Under the pieces are notes generated by a model, which worked only from the letters and a program-made list of their open reading frames with translations, searched no databases and was not told the DNA's origin. From positions 1-64,000 of the forward strand of contig JBEKGN010000020.1 in assembly GCA_050012775.1 (NCBI GenBank): a stretch of DNA of 64,000 bases, in the 5' to 3' direction. This DNA is from Roseiarcus sp050012775. GTDB taxonomy: Bacteria > Pseudomonadota > Alphaproteobacteria > Rhizobiales > Beijerinckiaceae. Of this stretch, positions 52,100-60,737 are shown one piece after another. Position 1 is the stretch's first letter. Each line of letters starts with the position of its first letter. A program made the translations under genes and the position numbers.

Positions 52100-53350
52100 A
52101 TGAGTCTCGATCGGGCTGTCAGCATTGCCGATCTTCGGCGTACGGCGGGAAAACGCCTGCCGCGAATGGCCTACGACTACATTGAAGGAGGCTGCGACGA
52201 TGAGCTGGGGCTCACCGAGAGCGAAGCTGCGTTCGGAAACTATCGTTTGGCGCCGCGCTATCTTGTCGACGTATCCCAAATAGACATGACCGCGAAGGCG
52301 GCCGGTCAAACTTTCTCCATCCCTTTAGGCATCGCGCCGACCGGCAACGCGGGGATGTTTCGCCACGACGCGGACAGACTACTTGCCATCGAGGCCGCGG
52401 CGGCAAATGTCCCGTTCATTCTCTCCAGCGCAAGCAACGCTTCGATTGAGGAGATTGCGAAAGTGGCGCCGGAGCATACCTGGTTTCAACTCTACGGCGC
52501 TCGAGATTTGAAGATATCGGAGGATATGATCAGGCGAGCAGTAGGCCTTGGCGTGAAAGCGCTGGTGCTATCGGTGGATGTGCCCGCGCATTCAAACAGG
52601 GAGAGGAACCGTCGCAATGGTTTTGCCCATCCTCTAAAGGTCACGCCATCTATGATCTTCCAAGCCATCACCCATCCCGCTTGGGCCTGGGAATATTTCG
52701 GGAATGGCGGTCTCCCCTATATGGGAAATTTTCGACCCTATGCGGCTGCGAAGGCTTCCCCATCGGACGTTGCGGATTTTTTTGTCGGACAGTTTCCGTC
52801 CCCCGGCCTTACCTGGGGATTCCTGGAGATGGTTCGACGCCAATGGCCGCGAAAGCTCTTCGTCAAGGGCGTCTTGCATCCAGAGGATGCGATCCGCGCG
52901 GTCGAGATTGGGGCCGACGGAATCATCGTGTCCAATCACGGCGGCCGTCAGCTGGATCGGGCGATCTCGTCGTTGGATGCGTTTCCGTTCATCCACGCTG
53001 CTGTGGGCAAGAAAGTGGAGGTGATGCTGGATGGCGGGATACGGCGGGGCTCCGACATCGTTATCGCACGTTGCCTTGGAGCTCGGTTCGTCTTCTGCGC
53101 CCGACCGATGCTTTATGGCGCGACTGCAGGAGGGCGTGCGGGAATCAAGAAGGCGCTCGATATATTTGCCTACGAGTTCGAACTGATCCTGGCGCAGATC
53201 GGCTGCCCCAACGCAGAGAGTCTGGGACCTCAATTCCTCATGCGTGAAAAAGGGGCGTGCTTCGAGCAGGTTCGCGGCTTCGCCTTTGAGCAGCGATCGT
53301 CATTCCCCCACGTTGTCGGCGCACTCCCGATCGAAGCATCGGCGAAATGA
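52100..53350 (+). CDS. FMN-dependent alpha-hydroxyacid dehydrogenase (LldD/glycolate-oxidase family)
   Basis: A 416-residue TIM-barrel flavoenzyme that oxidises an L-2-hydroxy acid to the 2-oxo acid. Visible: AYDYIEGGCDDELGLTES (active-site Tyr), LGIAPTGNAGMFRHDADRLL, FQLYGARDLKISEDMIRRAV, VSNHGGRQLDRAISSL (catalytic His and Arg) and VMLDGGIRRGSDIVIARCLG (FMN phosphate). It is close in length to LldD, but the carbohydrate context suggests a longer 2-hydroxy acid. It follows the GntR gene by 70 bp, with GGAGG in the gap. Confidence 0.92.
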   Translation: MSLDRAVSIADLRRTAGKRLPRMAYDYIEGGCDDELGLTESEAAFGNYRLAPRYLVDVSQIDMTAKAAGQTFSIPLGIAPTGNAGMFRHDADRLLAIEAAAANVPFILSSASNASIEEIAKVAPEHTWFQLYGARDLKISEDMIRRAVGLGVKALVLSVDVPAHSNRERNRRNGFAHPLKVTPSMIFQAITHPAWAWEYFGNGGLPYMGNFRPYAAAKASPSDVADFFVGQFPSPGLTWGFLEMVRRQWPRKLFVKGVLHPEDAIRAVEIGADGIIVSNHGGRQLDRAISSLDAFPFIHAAVGKKVEVMLDGGIRRGSDIVIARCLGARFVFCARPMLYGATAGGRAGIKKALDIFAYEFELILAQIGCPNAESLGPQFLMREKGACFEQVRGFAFEQRSSFPHVVGALPIEASAK

Positions 53351-53894
53351 ACAGGAGAAGCAGAACTCGCCTGCCTCTGGCGCAGCGTGGGCACATTCGT
53401 TATTTGACACGACCTATCGCGCGGTTTCCTGGTTATAACGTTCGCGAAAGGCGGTGGCCTCAATGCCCGAAGTATGGGGACGTCATTCTGCTCAAGGCCG
53501 AGCAGGGCGCCCGCGACGAGCGGCATGCTGCTGCGATCGAGCAGAACCTTCGCCAGTTCGAGATCAAGGGAATGCTCAGCGAACGTTTGGCGGTTCAGGC
53601 TGCTTGCGACGACCGAACCTTGCGGGGGCGAGGCGCCACGGTGCGCAAGACGCGCGAGATGATCATCGGGACCTAATGCCTTGAGGAAGGGTGCGCCCTT
53701 CTTCACGACGACGGGGACTTCGACCCGATGGCCGAGCATCTGAGTTTGACAACAATTCGCCGGGCTTGCAGCGCGAGGCAAAACAAGGCCTAGCGCCAAA
53801 ATGCGCTCGATAAAAAGTTTGCGCCGCAACCATCGCAAGGCCTTGATTTCAAAGGCGTCGTTTCGAGTCGGAGTCTAAGGTGAGTCAACGCTCT
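53351..53894. other. Region without a confident gene between lldD-like gene and operon B
   Basis: Open frames exist on both strands (for example minus 53838-53230 and plus 53347-53676), but neither shows a recognised domain, a ribosome site or a reason for its start. The dense Ala/Leu/Arg minus frame could be an antisense shadow of a decayed gene. I see no RNA gene or insertion ends. Confidence 0.5.
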
Positions 53895-53932
53895 TTGCAT
53901 ACGCATGCAAAAGTGGTTGCAATCGTATGCAA
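53895..53932. promoter_or_regulatory. Paired LacI-type operators upstream of operon B
   Basis: Two 16-bp imperfect palindromes with the central CG typical of LacI/GalR sites: TTGCATACGCATGCAA (53895-53910) and TTGCAATCGTATGCAA (53917-53932). Their centres are 22 bp apart, two helical turns, so two dimers would bind the same DNA face. They lie ~100-135 bp before the first operon B start. The LacI gene at 62045 is the obvious partner. Confidence 0.65.
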
Positions 53933-54028
53933 ACGCTTCTAACATTTGACCATAAAAGGGACCGGTCGCGTTCGGCGGCGAGGTTGCGGCAGGGAGGGCT
54001 CGATGGGTCGCGCGCGCTGTATTGTGTC

Positions 54029-54988
54029 GTGATTGACAAGATCGCGATCATCGGGACGGGCTTGGTCGGCCGCGGTTGGGCCATCGTCTTCGCCCGCGCG
54101 GGTTGCGAAGTGGCCCTGTATGACACGGCGTCCGGCGCGGCCGTGAAAGCCCGCGAGTTGATTGTCGACAATCTTCGGGATCTGGTTCGCCATCGGCTGA
54201 TCGATGATGCCGACGTTGTCCTGGAGCGGATCGCGGTTGCGGAGGATCTCGCAATCGCCCTCGATGGAGCCGTGTACGCTCAGGAGAGCGTATTTGAGCG
54301 CGTCGACGTCAAGCGCGCGGCATTCGAGGCCATCGACCGCATCGTGGGTCCTGCCACGATCGTCGGCAGTTCGTCTTCGGGAATTCCGGCATCGGCGTTT
54401 ACGGAAGGGCTAGGATGCAGCGCTCGCGCGCTCGTCGCCCATCCAATCAATCCGCCCTATCTTGCTGGCATCGTCGAACTCGTTCCGGCGCCCTGGACCT
54501 CCGCTTCCACCGTCGCGACTGCGCGCAGCCTGATGGAACGGGTCGGCCAAGCGCCGGTACAGCTCAGTCGTGAAATCGAAGGATTTCTGCTCAACCGCCT
54601 GCAGGGCGTGCTTTTGATGGAGGCTTGGTCGCTGGTCGAAGAGGGCTATGCGACCGCGGCTGACATTGACGATACCGTGAAGCACGGCTTGGGGCTGCGC
54701 TGGAGTTTCATGGGGCCGTTTGAGACGATTGATCTCAACGCTCCTAACGGCATCGCGGACTATGCGCGCAGGTTAGGACCGCTGTATGCCTCGATCGCGA
54801 GCTCACGCACCGAGCATCGGCCTTGGAGCGAGACGCTCATCGCCGAGTTGGAGCGGCAACGACGCGCCGTCCTGCCCGCTGAAAAGCTCGGCGAGCGAAG
54901 CGAGTGGCGCGATCGCCGGCTTATGGCTCTTGCCGTTCACAAGCGCGAGCAGGATGCGACCGACCGCACCGGCGGGAGCGACACGTGA
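54029..54988 (+). CDS. 3-hydroxyacyl-CoA-dehydrogenase-fold enzyme, L-gulonate 3-dehydrogenase-like
   Basis: A 319-residue NAD-dependent dehydrogenase of the CRYL1/L-carnitine dehydrogenase group. Rossmann motif IAIIGTGLVGRGWAIVF at the N-terminus, the SSSSG loop, catalytic His in AHPINPPYLAGIVELVP and the C-terminal helical domain NRLQGVLLMEAWSLVEEGYA. The length suits L-gulonate 3-dehydrogenase, which oxidises a sugar acid at C3. The GTG at 54029 is the only start close to the Rossmann strand; no good ribosome site is visible and a GGGAGGG lies ~30 nt upstream. Its stop overlaps the SDR start. Confidence 0.85.
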   Translation: MIDKIAIIGTGLVGRGWAIVFARAGCEVALYDTASGAAVKARELIVDNLRDLVRHRLIDDADVVLERIAVAEDLAIALDGAVYAQESVFERVDVKRAAFEAIDRIVGPATIVGSSSSGIPASAFTEGLGCSARALVAHPINPPYLAGIVELVPAPWTSASTVATARSLMERVGQAPVQLSREIEGFLLNRLQGVLLMEAWSLVEEGYATAADIDDTVKHGLGLRWSFMGPFETIDLNAPNGIADYARRLGPLYASIASSRTEHRPWSETLIAELERQRRAVLPAEKLGERSEWRDRRLMALAVHKREQDATDRTGGSDT

Positions 54989-55764
54989 ACGTCCTGGCGT
55001 CTTCGATTGCATTCGCTTCGCGTTTTCGCCTCGATGGCGCACTAGCCGCCGTGACCGGCGCTGGCCGTGGAATCGGGCGGGCATGCGCTCTGGCGCTCGC
55101 GACGGCGGGCGCTGAAATCGTCGCGATCGGCCGGACACGGACAGAACTTGAATCTTTGGCCGACGAAATTGCGATGATCGGCGGCAAATGCCGTGTCGCG
55201 GTCTGCGACGTGTGTGAGCGCGTCGCGATGAATGCGCTTTTTTCCGATCTGCCAACACTCGACGTTCTCGTCAACAATGCCGGGACCAACGTTCCTCAGC
55301 CGGCGTTGGAGGTCGACGAGGCCACCTTCGATCGCATCTTCGATCTCAACGTGAAGGCGGCGTTCTTTACGGCACAGGCAGCCGCGCGCCGGATGCGGGA
55401 TGCCGGAACACGCGGATCGATCATCAACATGTCATCCCAAGCGGGTCACGTGGCGTTGCGCCATCGCGCCGTCTATTGCGCGACGAAACATGCGATGGAA
55501 GGCTTCACCAAGGTCATGGCGGTAGAGCTCGCGCCCTTCGGCATCCGCGTGAACACCGTAGCCCCGACTTTCATCGAGACGCCGATGACGAAGCTGTTTC
55601 TCGCCGACGCAGACTTCGCCGATTACGTGCGCGCCAACATCCCTCTGGGCCACTTCGGCACAGTCGAAGACATCGAGGGGGCCGTCCTCTATCTGGCATC
55701 GCCCGCCGCGAGGCTCGTGACCGGCACGAGCCTCAGGGTCGATGGCGGTTGGACCGCCCAATGA
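54985..55764 (+). CDS. SDR-family NAD(P)-dependent dehydrogenase of operon B
   Basis: A 259-residue classical SDR starting at GTG 54985 (GTGA overlap; GGGAG upstream). Cofactor motif TGAGRGIGRACA, LVNNAGTNVP, active-site Ser in NMSSQAG and YxxxK in VYCATKHAMEG, and the ending VTGTSLRVDGGWTAQ. All catalytic residues are present. Gluconate-5-dehydrogenase or other sugar-acid oxidoreductases are close relatives. The stop overlaps the ATPase start by 4 bp. Confidence 0.92.
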   Translation: MNVLASSIAFASRFRLDGALAAVTGAGRGIGRACALALATAGAEIVAIGRTRTELESLADEIAMIGGKCRVAVCDVCERVAMNALFSDLPTLDVLVNNAGTNVPQPALEVDEATFDRIFDLNVKAAFFTAQAAARRMRDAGTRGSIINMSSQAGHVALRHRAVYCATKHAMEGFTKVMAVELAPFGIRVNTVAPTFIETPMTKLFLADADFADYVRANIPLGHFGTVEDIEGAVLYLASPAARLVTGTSLRVDGGWTAQ

Positions 55765-57284
55765 GCGCGCCCGTCCCAATGCTTGTGGCGCGGGATGTCG
55801 CCAAATCCTATGGACCGACCCGGGCCTTACGGCGGTTCACTATCGACGTGACGCCGGGTGAGGTGCATGCGCTTGTCGGCGAGAACGGCGCGGGAAAATC
55901 GACGCTGGTGAAAATCCTCAGCGGCGCGGTCGCGCTCGATGCGGGCGAGATTACGCTGCAGGGGCGCCCCTTTGGCCCGCGCACGCCGCTTGAGGCCCGA
56001 GCGGCCGGTGTTTCGACCGCCTTTCAGGAACTGAGCCTGCTGCCGAACCTCAGCGTTGCAGTCAATCTCATGCTGCCGCGCCAGCTAAGAGGCGTCCACG
56101 GCCTTGCCTCGGGCAGCCGGAACGAAGCACGGGTCCGCAATATTCTTGATGAGTTCGATGTCGCCGACATCAATCCGCGGAGCCTCGTCGGCGATCTCTC
56201 CTTGGCTCAGAAACAGCGCGTCGAGATCGTCCGCGCCGTTAGCCGGCACCCGAAGCTGCTGATCCTCGATGAGCCGACCGCCGCGTTGGCGGAGCCGGAA
56301 TGGCTATTTCGCATCGTTGAGCGGCTGAGCGGCGGCGGCACGGCCATCCTCTACATCTCACACCGCTTGGGCGAGGTGCGCAGACTGTGCACGCGCGGCA
56401 CCATCCTTCGCAACGGCGAAACGATTGGCACCGTTGATCTCGCGGGCACGCGAGACGCCGATATTTTCCGCATGATGGTCGGCGGCACGCTCGCCGAGCC
56501 GCAAGTCCGCATCCCGACATCGGCGCGAGCCTACCAGGGACCGCCGGCCATCAAGGTCACAAATCTTGTTGGCGCGTCCGTGCATGGCGTGTCGTTTGAA
56601 CTCGCGCGCGGTGAAATCCTCGGCGTGGCGGCGCTCGAAGGCCAAGGCCAGCGGCAGCTCCTCCGGATGCTGGCGGGCGCCGAGCGAACGATCTCCGGCA
56701 CGATCGAAGCGAATGGCGTCGTGATCAGACCTAGCTCGCCGGCCAAGGCGCTGCGCGGCGGAGCCGGAATCGGCTTCGTGCCGGAAGAGCGCAAAACCGA
56801 GGGCATTTTCCTCAGTCTTTCCACCGCGGCCAACATCTCCCTGCCGATCATCAGACGCCTCACACGGTTTGGCCTGATCGATCGAGGGCGCGAACGAGCC
56901 CGCGTCCGCGAGGAGGCGCGCCAAGTGGATCTTGCTGAGCACTATCTCGACCTTAAGGTGGCGGCGCTTTCTGGCGGCAACCAACAGAAGGCGCTGATAG
57001 GTCGTGTCTTGCTGTCTGGCGCGAGGCAGCTTGTTCTCTTCGACCCGACGCGCGGCGTCGACGTAGGGACGAAGCAGGTAATCTACACCGTCATTCGGCG
57101 GTTTGCCGAGGCTGGCGGCAGCGTCCTGATTTATTCGACGGAACTCGCTGAGCTGGTGCACCTCGCCGATCGCTGCCTTGCGCTCTACCGGGGCGCTATC
57201 AGCGGCGAACTGTCGGGGGCGGCTTTGTCCGAGTCGGCCTTACTCGCGCTCGCCACGGGCCATGCGCTGGAGGCCGCCGAATGA
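55761..57284 (+). CDS. CUT2-type sugar ABC transporter ATPase of operon B
   Basis: A 507-residue double-NBD protein. NBD1: Walker A GENGAGKSTLVKIL (~43), signature DLSLAQKQRVEIVRAV, Walker B LLILDEPTAAL. NBD2: degenerate P-loop ALEGQGQRQLLRML, signature LSGGNQQKALIGRVLL, and LVLFDPTRGVDVG, which lacks the catalytic Glu normally after the Walker B Asp (FDEPTRG in the operon A paralogue). One of the two ATP sites is therefore probably slow or inactive. Overlaps the SDR and permease genes by 4 bp each. Confidence 0.94.
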   Translation: MSAPVPMLVARDVAKSYGPTRALRRFTIDVTPGEVHALVGENGAGKSTLVKILSGAVALDAGEITLQGRPFGPRTPLEARAAGVSTAFQELSLLPNLSVAVNLMLPRQLRGVHGLASGSRNEARVRNILDEFDVADINPRSLVGDLSLAQKQRVEIVRAVSRHPKLLILDEPTAALAEPEWLFRIVERLSGGGTAILYISHRLGEVRRLCTRGTILRNGETIGTVDLAGTRDADIFRMMVGGTLAEPQVRIPTSARAYQGPPAIKVTNLVGASVHGVSFELARGEILGVAALEGQGQRQLLRMLAGAERTISGTIEANGVVIRPSSPAKALRGGAGIGFVPEERKTEGIFLSLSTAANISLPIIRRLTRFGLIDRGRERARVREEARQVDLAEHYLDLKVAALSGGNQQKALIGRVLLSGARQLVLFDPTRGVDVGTKQVIYTVIRRFAEAGGSVLIYSTELAELVHLADRCLALYRGAISGELSGAALSESALLALATGHALEAAE

Positions 57285-58279
57285 CAATGCGCGCTCAAAC
57301 CGGAACGTCGGGAACAACGATTTTTCACCCCCTGCGTCGGGCTTTCGGCAATGGCACGCTCATCGTCGCTGCGATCTATGTCGCTCTCTTCGCACTCTAT
57401 GCGGCGACGCAGAAGGGGGTCTTCGCCATTTCGGAGATCAACGATCTGTTCAACAATGCGCTGCCGCTCTCCGTAGCGGCGGCCGGGGGCACCTTTGTCG
57501 TTTTGACGCGAGGATTCGATCTCTCGGTGGGCGGCGTGGTGGCGCTTTCCAACGTTATGGTGGCGACCGTTGTCGGCGACGGCTGGCCGGGAGGCCTTGC
57601 GGGGCTCGCCATGGTCCTGGCGATCGGGCTGATAGTCGGCGCTTTCAACGGCTTCCTGGTCGCGTATGTTGGGCTGCAATCGATTGCTTCCACGTTAGGC
57701 ACGATGATCGTTTGCTCTGGTCTGGCGCTGGTCGTTCTTGACGCTCCCGGCGGCACGGTGCCGGATTTCATCAGCAACAACCTTACCGATCTCGCCTTCG
57801 ATACGATCCCGGTGGCGGCGCTGGTCGTGGCGGCGCTGATGGCGATCTGGCTCGTGCTGCGGCGAACCGATTTCGGCATTGCGCTATATGCGATTGGCGC
57901 CGACGAGACGGCGGCCGGCCTTGCCGGAATCTCCGTCGCTCGCACGAAGTTCTTCGCCTATTGCATCGCCGGCATGCTCTATGGCGTCGCCGGCTACACG
58001 CTGAGTGCGCAGACCGCGACAGGCAATCCAAATTCCGGCAACGCCTATCTGCTCCTGACATTCGCTGCGATTGCGGTCGGCGGGACGGCGTTCTCGGGCG
58101 GCCGGGGCGGCGTCATCGGCTCCATGCTCGGCGCAGCGACCCTGACATTGCTTCAGAAGGTTCTGTTCTCGACGGGAGTCTCCTCCTTCTATACCGGCAT
58201 CTTCCAAGGGGCGGTGATGATCTTGGCCGTTCTCATCGCGGCTCTATCGGCGCGACTGGCCCGAGGAGCGCAGGCATGA
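57281..58279 (+). CDS. CUT2 sugar ABC permease 1 of operon B
   Basis: A 332-residue RbsC-like permease with eight to ten helices. Signature segments are AAAGGTFVVLTRGFDLSVGG, NGFLVAYVGLQSIASTLGTM and AIAVGGTAFSGGRGGVIGSM (ATPase-contact loop). The start overlaps the ATPase stop and its own stop overlaps the next permease start, so a heterodimeric permease is expected. Confidence 0.93.
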   Translation: MTMRAQTGTSGTTIFHPLRRAFGNGTLIVAAIYVALFALYAATQKGVFAISEINDLFNNALPLSVAAAGGTFVVLTRGFDLSVGGVVALSNVMVATVVGDGWPGGLAGLAMVLAIGLIVGAFNGFLVAYVGLQSIASTLGTMIVCSGLALVVLDAPGGTVPDFISNNLTDLAFDTIPVAALVVAALMAIWLVLRRTDFGIALYAIGADETAAGLAGISVARTKFFAYCIAGMLYGVAGYTLSAQTATGNPNSGNAYLLLTFAAIAVGGTAFSGGRGGVIGSMLGAATLTLLQKVLFSTGVSSFYTGIFQGAVMILAVLIAALSARLARGAQA

Positions 58280-59343
58280 CCAGGCTCCATGCCGAAACGC
58301 CAGAGCATTCGGGCATAGGTGGATCGCGTGGAGCGCCGTCTCCCTCTCCGATGCAGGGGGGGCGGGCGCGGCGAGGCGTGGGCCTCGGCGGCGAGCGTTG
58401 GATCACGCTCGCCCTCTTCGTTCTGGCTATCGTCCTGATCCTCGGCTCGCGCGTCATCAGCCCGGCCTTCGGCGGTTGGACGCAGACTAAGGCGATCCTG
58501 ACTCTTGCGGTGTTCGTGATCGTCGTCGGTTACGGCCAAGGCCTTGTCATCCTCGTCGGCGGACTCGATTTGTCCGTGGCCTCGGTGATGACGGTAGGCG
58601 GCGTTCTCGCGTTTCGCTTGATCGGCCTCGATACCGAGGCGCTGATCTGGAGCCTGCCGCTCATCCTCTTCACGGGGGCATTGATCGGAACGGCGAACGG
58701 CATCGGCGTGACGATGCTCAAGGTGCCCCCCTTTATCATGACGCTCGCGGCAGGGATCATCGTCTACGGCGGCTGTCTCGGCTTCACCCAGGGAACGCCC
58801 CGCGGCTTGGCTTCGCCCGCGCTCTCGGCGCTGTTTACGAACGAGATCGCGGGCGTACCGCTGATCCTTCTGGTCATGCTGGTCCTGGTGTCGCTCGCCG
58901 CGCTGGTGCAATCGTCGACGCCGTTTGGCCGCATGCTTTACGCCGTCGGCGCCAGTCCCGATGCGGCGTGGATCGCAGGCCTGCCCGTCCGCGCGCTCAC
59001 AATCTCGACCTACGCGATTTCGGGCGCTTGCGCCTGTCTCGCCGGGGTCCTGATGATCGGCTATGCGAGCGGCGCATCGCTCACCATGGGCCAGGACTAT
59101 CTGCTTCCCTCGATCGCCGCCGTCGTGATCGGCGGATCGTCGATCCTCGGCGGCCGTGGCAATTATCTCGGAACTGTGGGTGGGGCGATCCTGCTCACCA
59201 CATTGTCAACCATCATCGCGGCGCTTGGCATCGCTCAGGGTTGGCGCACAGTCATATACGGAATCGTCATATTGGTCGCGCTCGTCCTGCTCAGAGAGCA
59301 GTTCTACACCTGGGTCGACCGCTCCTTGCGGGGACGGTCATGA
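58276..59343 (+). CDS. CUT2 sugar ABC permease 2 of operon B
   Basis: A 355-residue permease from ATG 58276 with a ~40-residue polar N-terminal tail (TPEHSGIGGSRGAPSPSP) before the first helix, longer than in typical RbsC. Core marks: VVGYGQGLVILVGGLDLSVA, GTANGIGVTMLKVPPFIMTL, AAVVIGGSSILGGRGNYLGT. Partner of permease 1. The gap to the binding-protein start is 83 bp. Confidence 0.93.
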   Translation: MTRLHAETPEHSGIGGSRGAPSPSPMQGGRARRGVGLGGERWITLALFVLAIVLILGSRVISPAFGGWTQTKAILTLAVFVIVVGYGQGLVILVGGLDLSVASVMTVGGVLAFRLIGLDTEALIWSLPLILFTGALIGTANGIGVTMLKVPPFIMTLAAGIIVYGGCLGFTQGTPRGLASPALSALFTNEIAGVPLILLVMLVLVSLAALVQSSTPFGRMLYAVGASPDAAWIAGLPVRALTISTYAISGACACLAGVLMIGYASGASLTMGQDYLLPSIAAVVIGGSSILGGRGNYLGTVGGAILLTTLSTIIAALGIAQGWRTVIYGIVILVALVLLREQFYTWVDRSLRGRS

Positions 59344-59426
59344 CCAGTTCTGCGATCAAACCAGAAAACTCCGAATGCCGGGCGGAGGTGCAAGGATTCC
59401 CGGTTACAATGGGAGGAAATTCGATC

Positions 59427-60659
59427 ATGCGCATAAGACAATTTTTCACGGGGGCGCTGGTTGCCGGCGTCATTGGATTGGGGTCGATGGCCGCCCTTTT
59501 GGCCTGCTCGCCGCAGGCCGAGGCTCAGACGAAGAAATTCAAAATCTATTTGAGCCTCAGCTACAGCGGCAATTCCTGGCAGAGCGAGGCCGCCAACATC
59601 GTAAAGGCCTTGGCGGCGACCCCGCCATACGATCAGACGGTCGAACTCACGGAGGTGATTTCCGGCACCGAGGTGCAGGCGCAGATCTCGGCCTATGAGA
59701 GCATGATCTCGAACGGCGCCGACGGCATCATAAGCTTTCCGGTGTCGCCCACGGGTCTGAACCGCACCGTCAAGCGCGGATGCGACAAGGGTGTGCTGTT
59801 CTTCATGTATGACGCGACGGTGACGGAACCCTGCGCGTACAATGTGAGCTACATCACGGCAGGCTTCGGCGAGAACACCGCGCAGGCCTTGGTCAATGCA
59901 CTCGGCGGCAAGGGCAAGATTTTCCTCAGCCGTGGCGTGCCCGGCAACTCGGTCGACAAGCGCCACACCGATGGCGCGATGGCGATCTTCAAGAAATATC
60001 CAGGCATCCAGGTCGTCGCCGAATATTACGGCATGTGGGACGATCAGACGACGCAGTCGGAGACCGCCAAGGCGCTGGCCGCACATCCCGACGTTGACGG
60101 CATCTGGGCGCAAGCCGGCGAGGACGGCGCCTTGAAGGCCTTGATGGCGACGGGACATGATAAGCTTGTGCCGATGACTGGCGAGAACTCGAACGGCTTC
60201 CGTCTGGCGCTCGCCGATCCGGCCATGCAGAAGCGCGGACTTAAAGGGGTTTCCTCGGGCTCGCCGCCAGCGACTGCGGGCTACGCCTTCAAGCTGATGA
60301 TGGAAATCCTTACGAAGAAGCGCACCCTCGAAAATCACAATGTCGAATATCCGTTGCCGTGGGTGCCGGCTGACAAGGTCGATCCATGCAAGGGCGATTT
60401 GTTCGAGAATGGCTGCAACGTCTTTCCCGCCGGCAAGGTGCCGGATTCCTTCGTGACCGAAGTCTTCGAGCCGAAACTCCTGCCGGAGCTTTCGTTGGTG
60501 ACCGCTCTGGAAGGCAAGCCGACTCCGGGAGCGACGATTCAGGCGCTGCCGGCTGAGGTCAAGGCCGCCACCGACGAGCCGGGCATCAATTGCCAGAAGT
60601 GCACGCCGCCGAAGGACCTCTACCATCTCAGCAAAGTTGAAGCGACCGTCGCTCCGTGA
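59427..60659 (+). CDS. Sugar-binding protein of operon B, Cys-rich C-terminus
   Basis: From ATG 59427 (GGGAGGA ~10 nt upstream) the product is 410 residues, about 100 more than RbsB. The signal region ends AALLACSPQAEAQTK: either a lipobox (LLAC) or a signal peptidase I site after AEAQ. The type I fold follows (KFKIYLSLSYSGNSWQSEAA, GADGIISFPVSPTGLNRTVK, GKIFLSRGVPGNSVDKRHTD). The C-terminal extension has further Cys, including CKGDLFENGC and a CQKC motif. Cys pairs suggest disulfides in the periplasm. Read from further upstream the frame only shadows the permease gene. Confidence 0.9.
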   Translation: MRIRQFFTGALVAGVIGLGSMAALLACSPQAEAQTKKFKIYLSLSYSGNSWQSEAANIVKALAATPPYDQTVELTEVISGTEVQAQISAYESMISNGADGIISFPVSPTGLNRTVKRGCDKGVLFFMYDATVTEPCAYNVSYITAGFGENTAQALVNALGGKGKIFLSRGVPGNSVDKRHTDGAMAIFKKYPGIQVVAEYYGMWDDQTTQSETAKALAAHPDVDGIWAQAGEDGALKALMATGHDKLVPMTGENSNGFRLALADPAMQKRGLKGVSSGSPPATAGYAFKLMMEILTKKRTLENHNVEYPLPWVPADKVDPCKGDLFENGCNVFPAGKVPDSFVTEVFEPKLLPELSLVTALEGKPTPGATIQALPAEVKAATDEPGINCQKCTPPKDLYHLSKVEATVAP

Positions 60660-60667
60660 CATCGAAA

Positions 60668-60693
60668 TCCGGCCGGCGGTCCCGCCGGCCGGA
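60668..60693. other. Strong stem-loop after the operon B binding-protein gene
   Basis: TCCGGCCGGCG-GTCC-CGCCGGCCGGA is an 11-bp perfect stem with a 4-nt loop, 8 bp after the stop. No U-tract follows, so an RNA-stabilising role that raises binding-protein mRNA is more likely than termination. Confidence 0.6.
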
Positions 60694-60737
60694 CGCCATC
60701 GAAGGCGCGTCCGGCAAACAACAGGAGCCGCATCCAG

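Noticed and set aside
53230..53838. Minus-strand frame of 202 codons after the lldD-like gene
   Set aside because: Protein-like in parts (for example a LGLEQNDVPILRAL stretch) but no family, no ribosome site, and partly antisense to the lldD-like gene; kept only as an unexplained gap.
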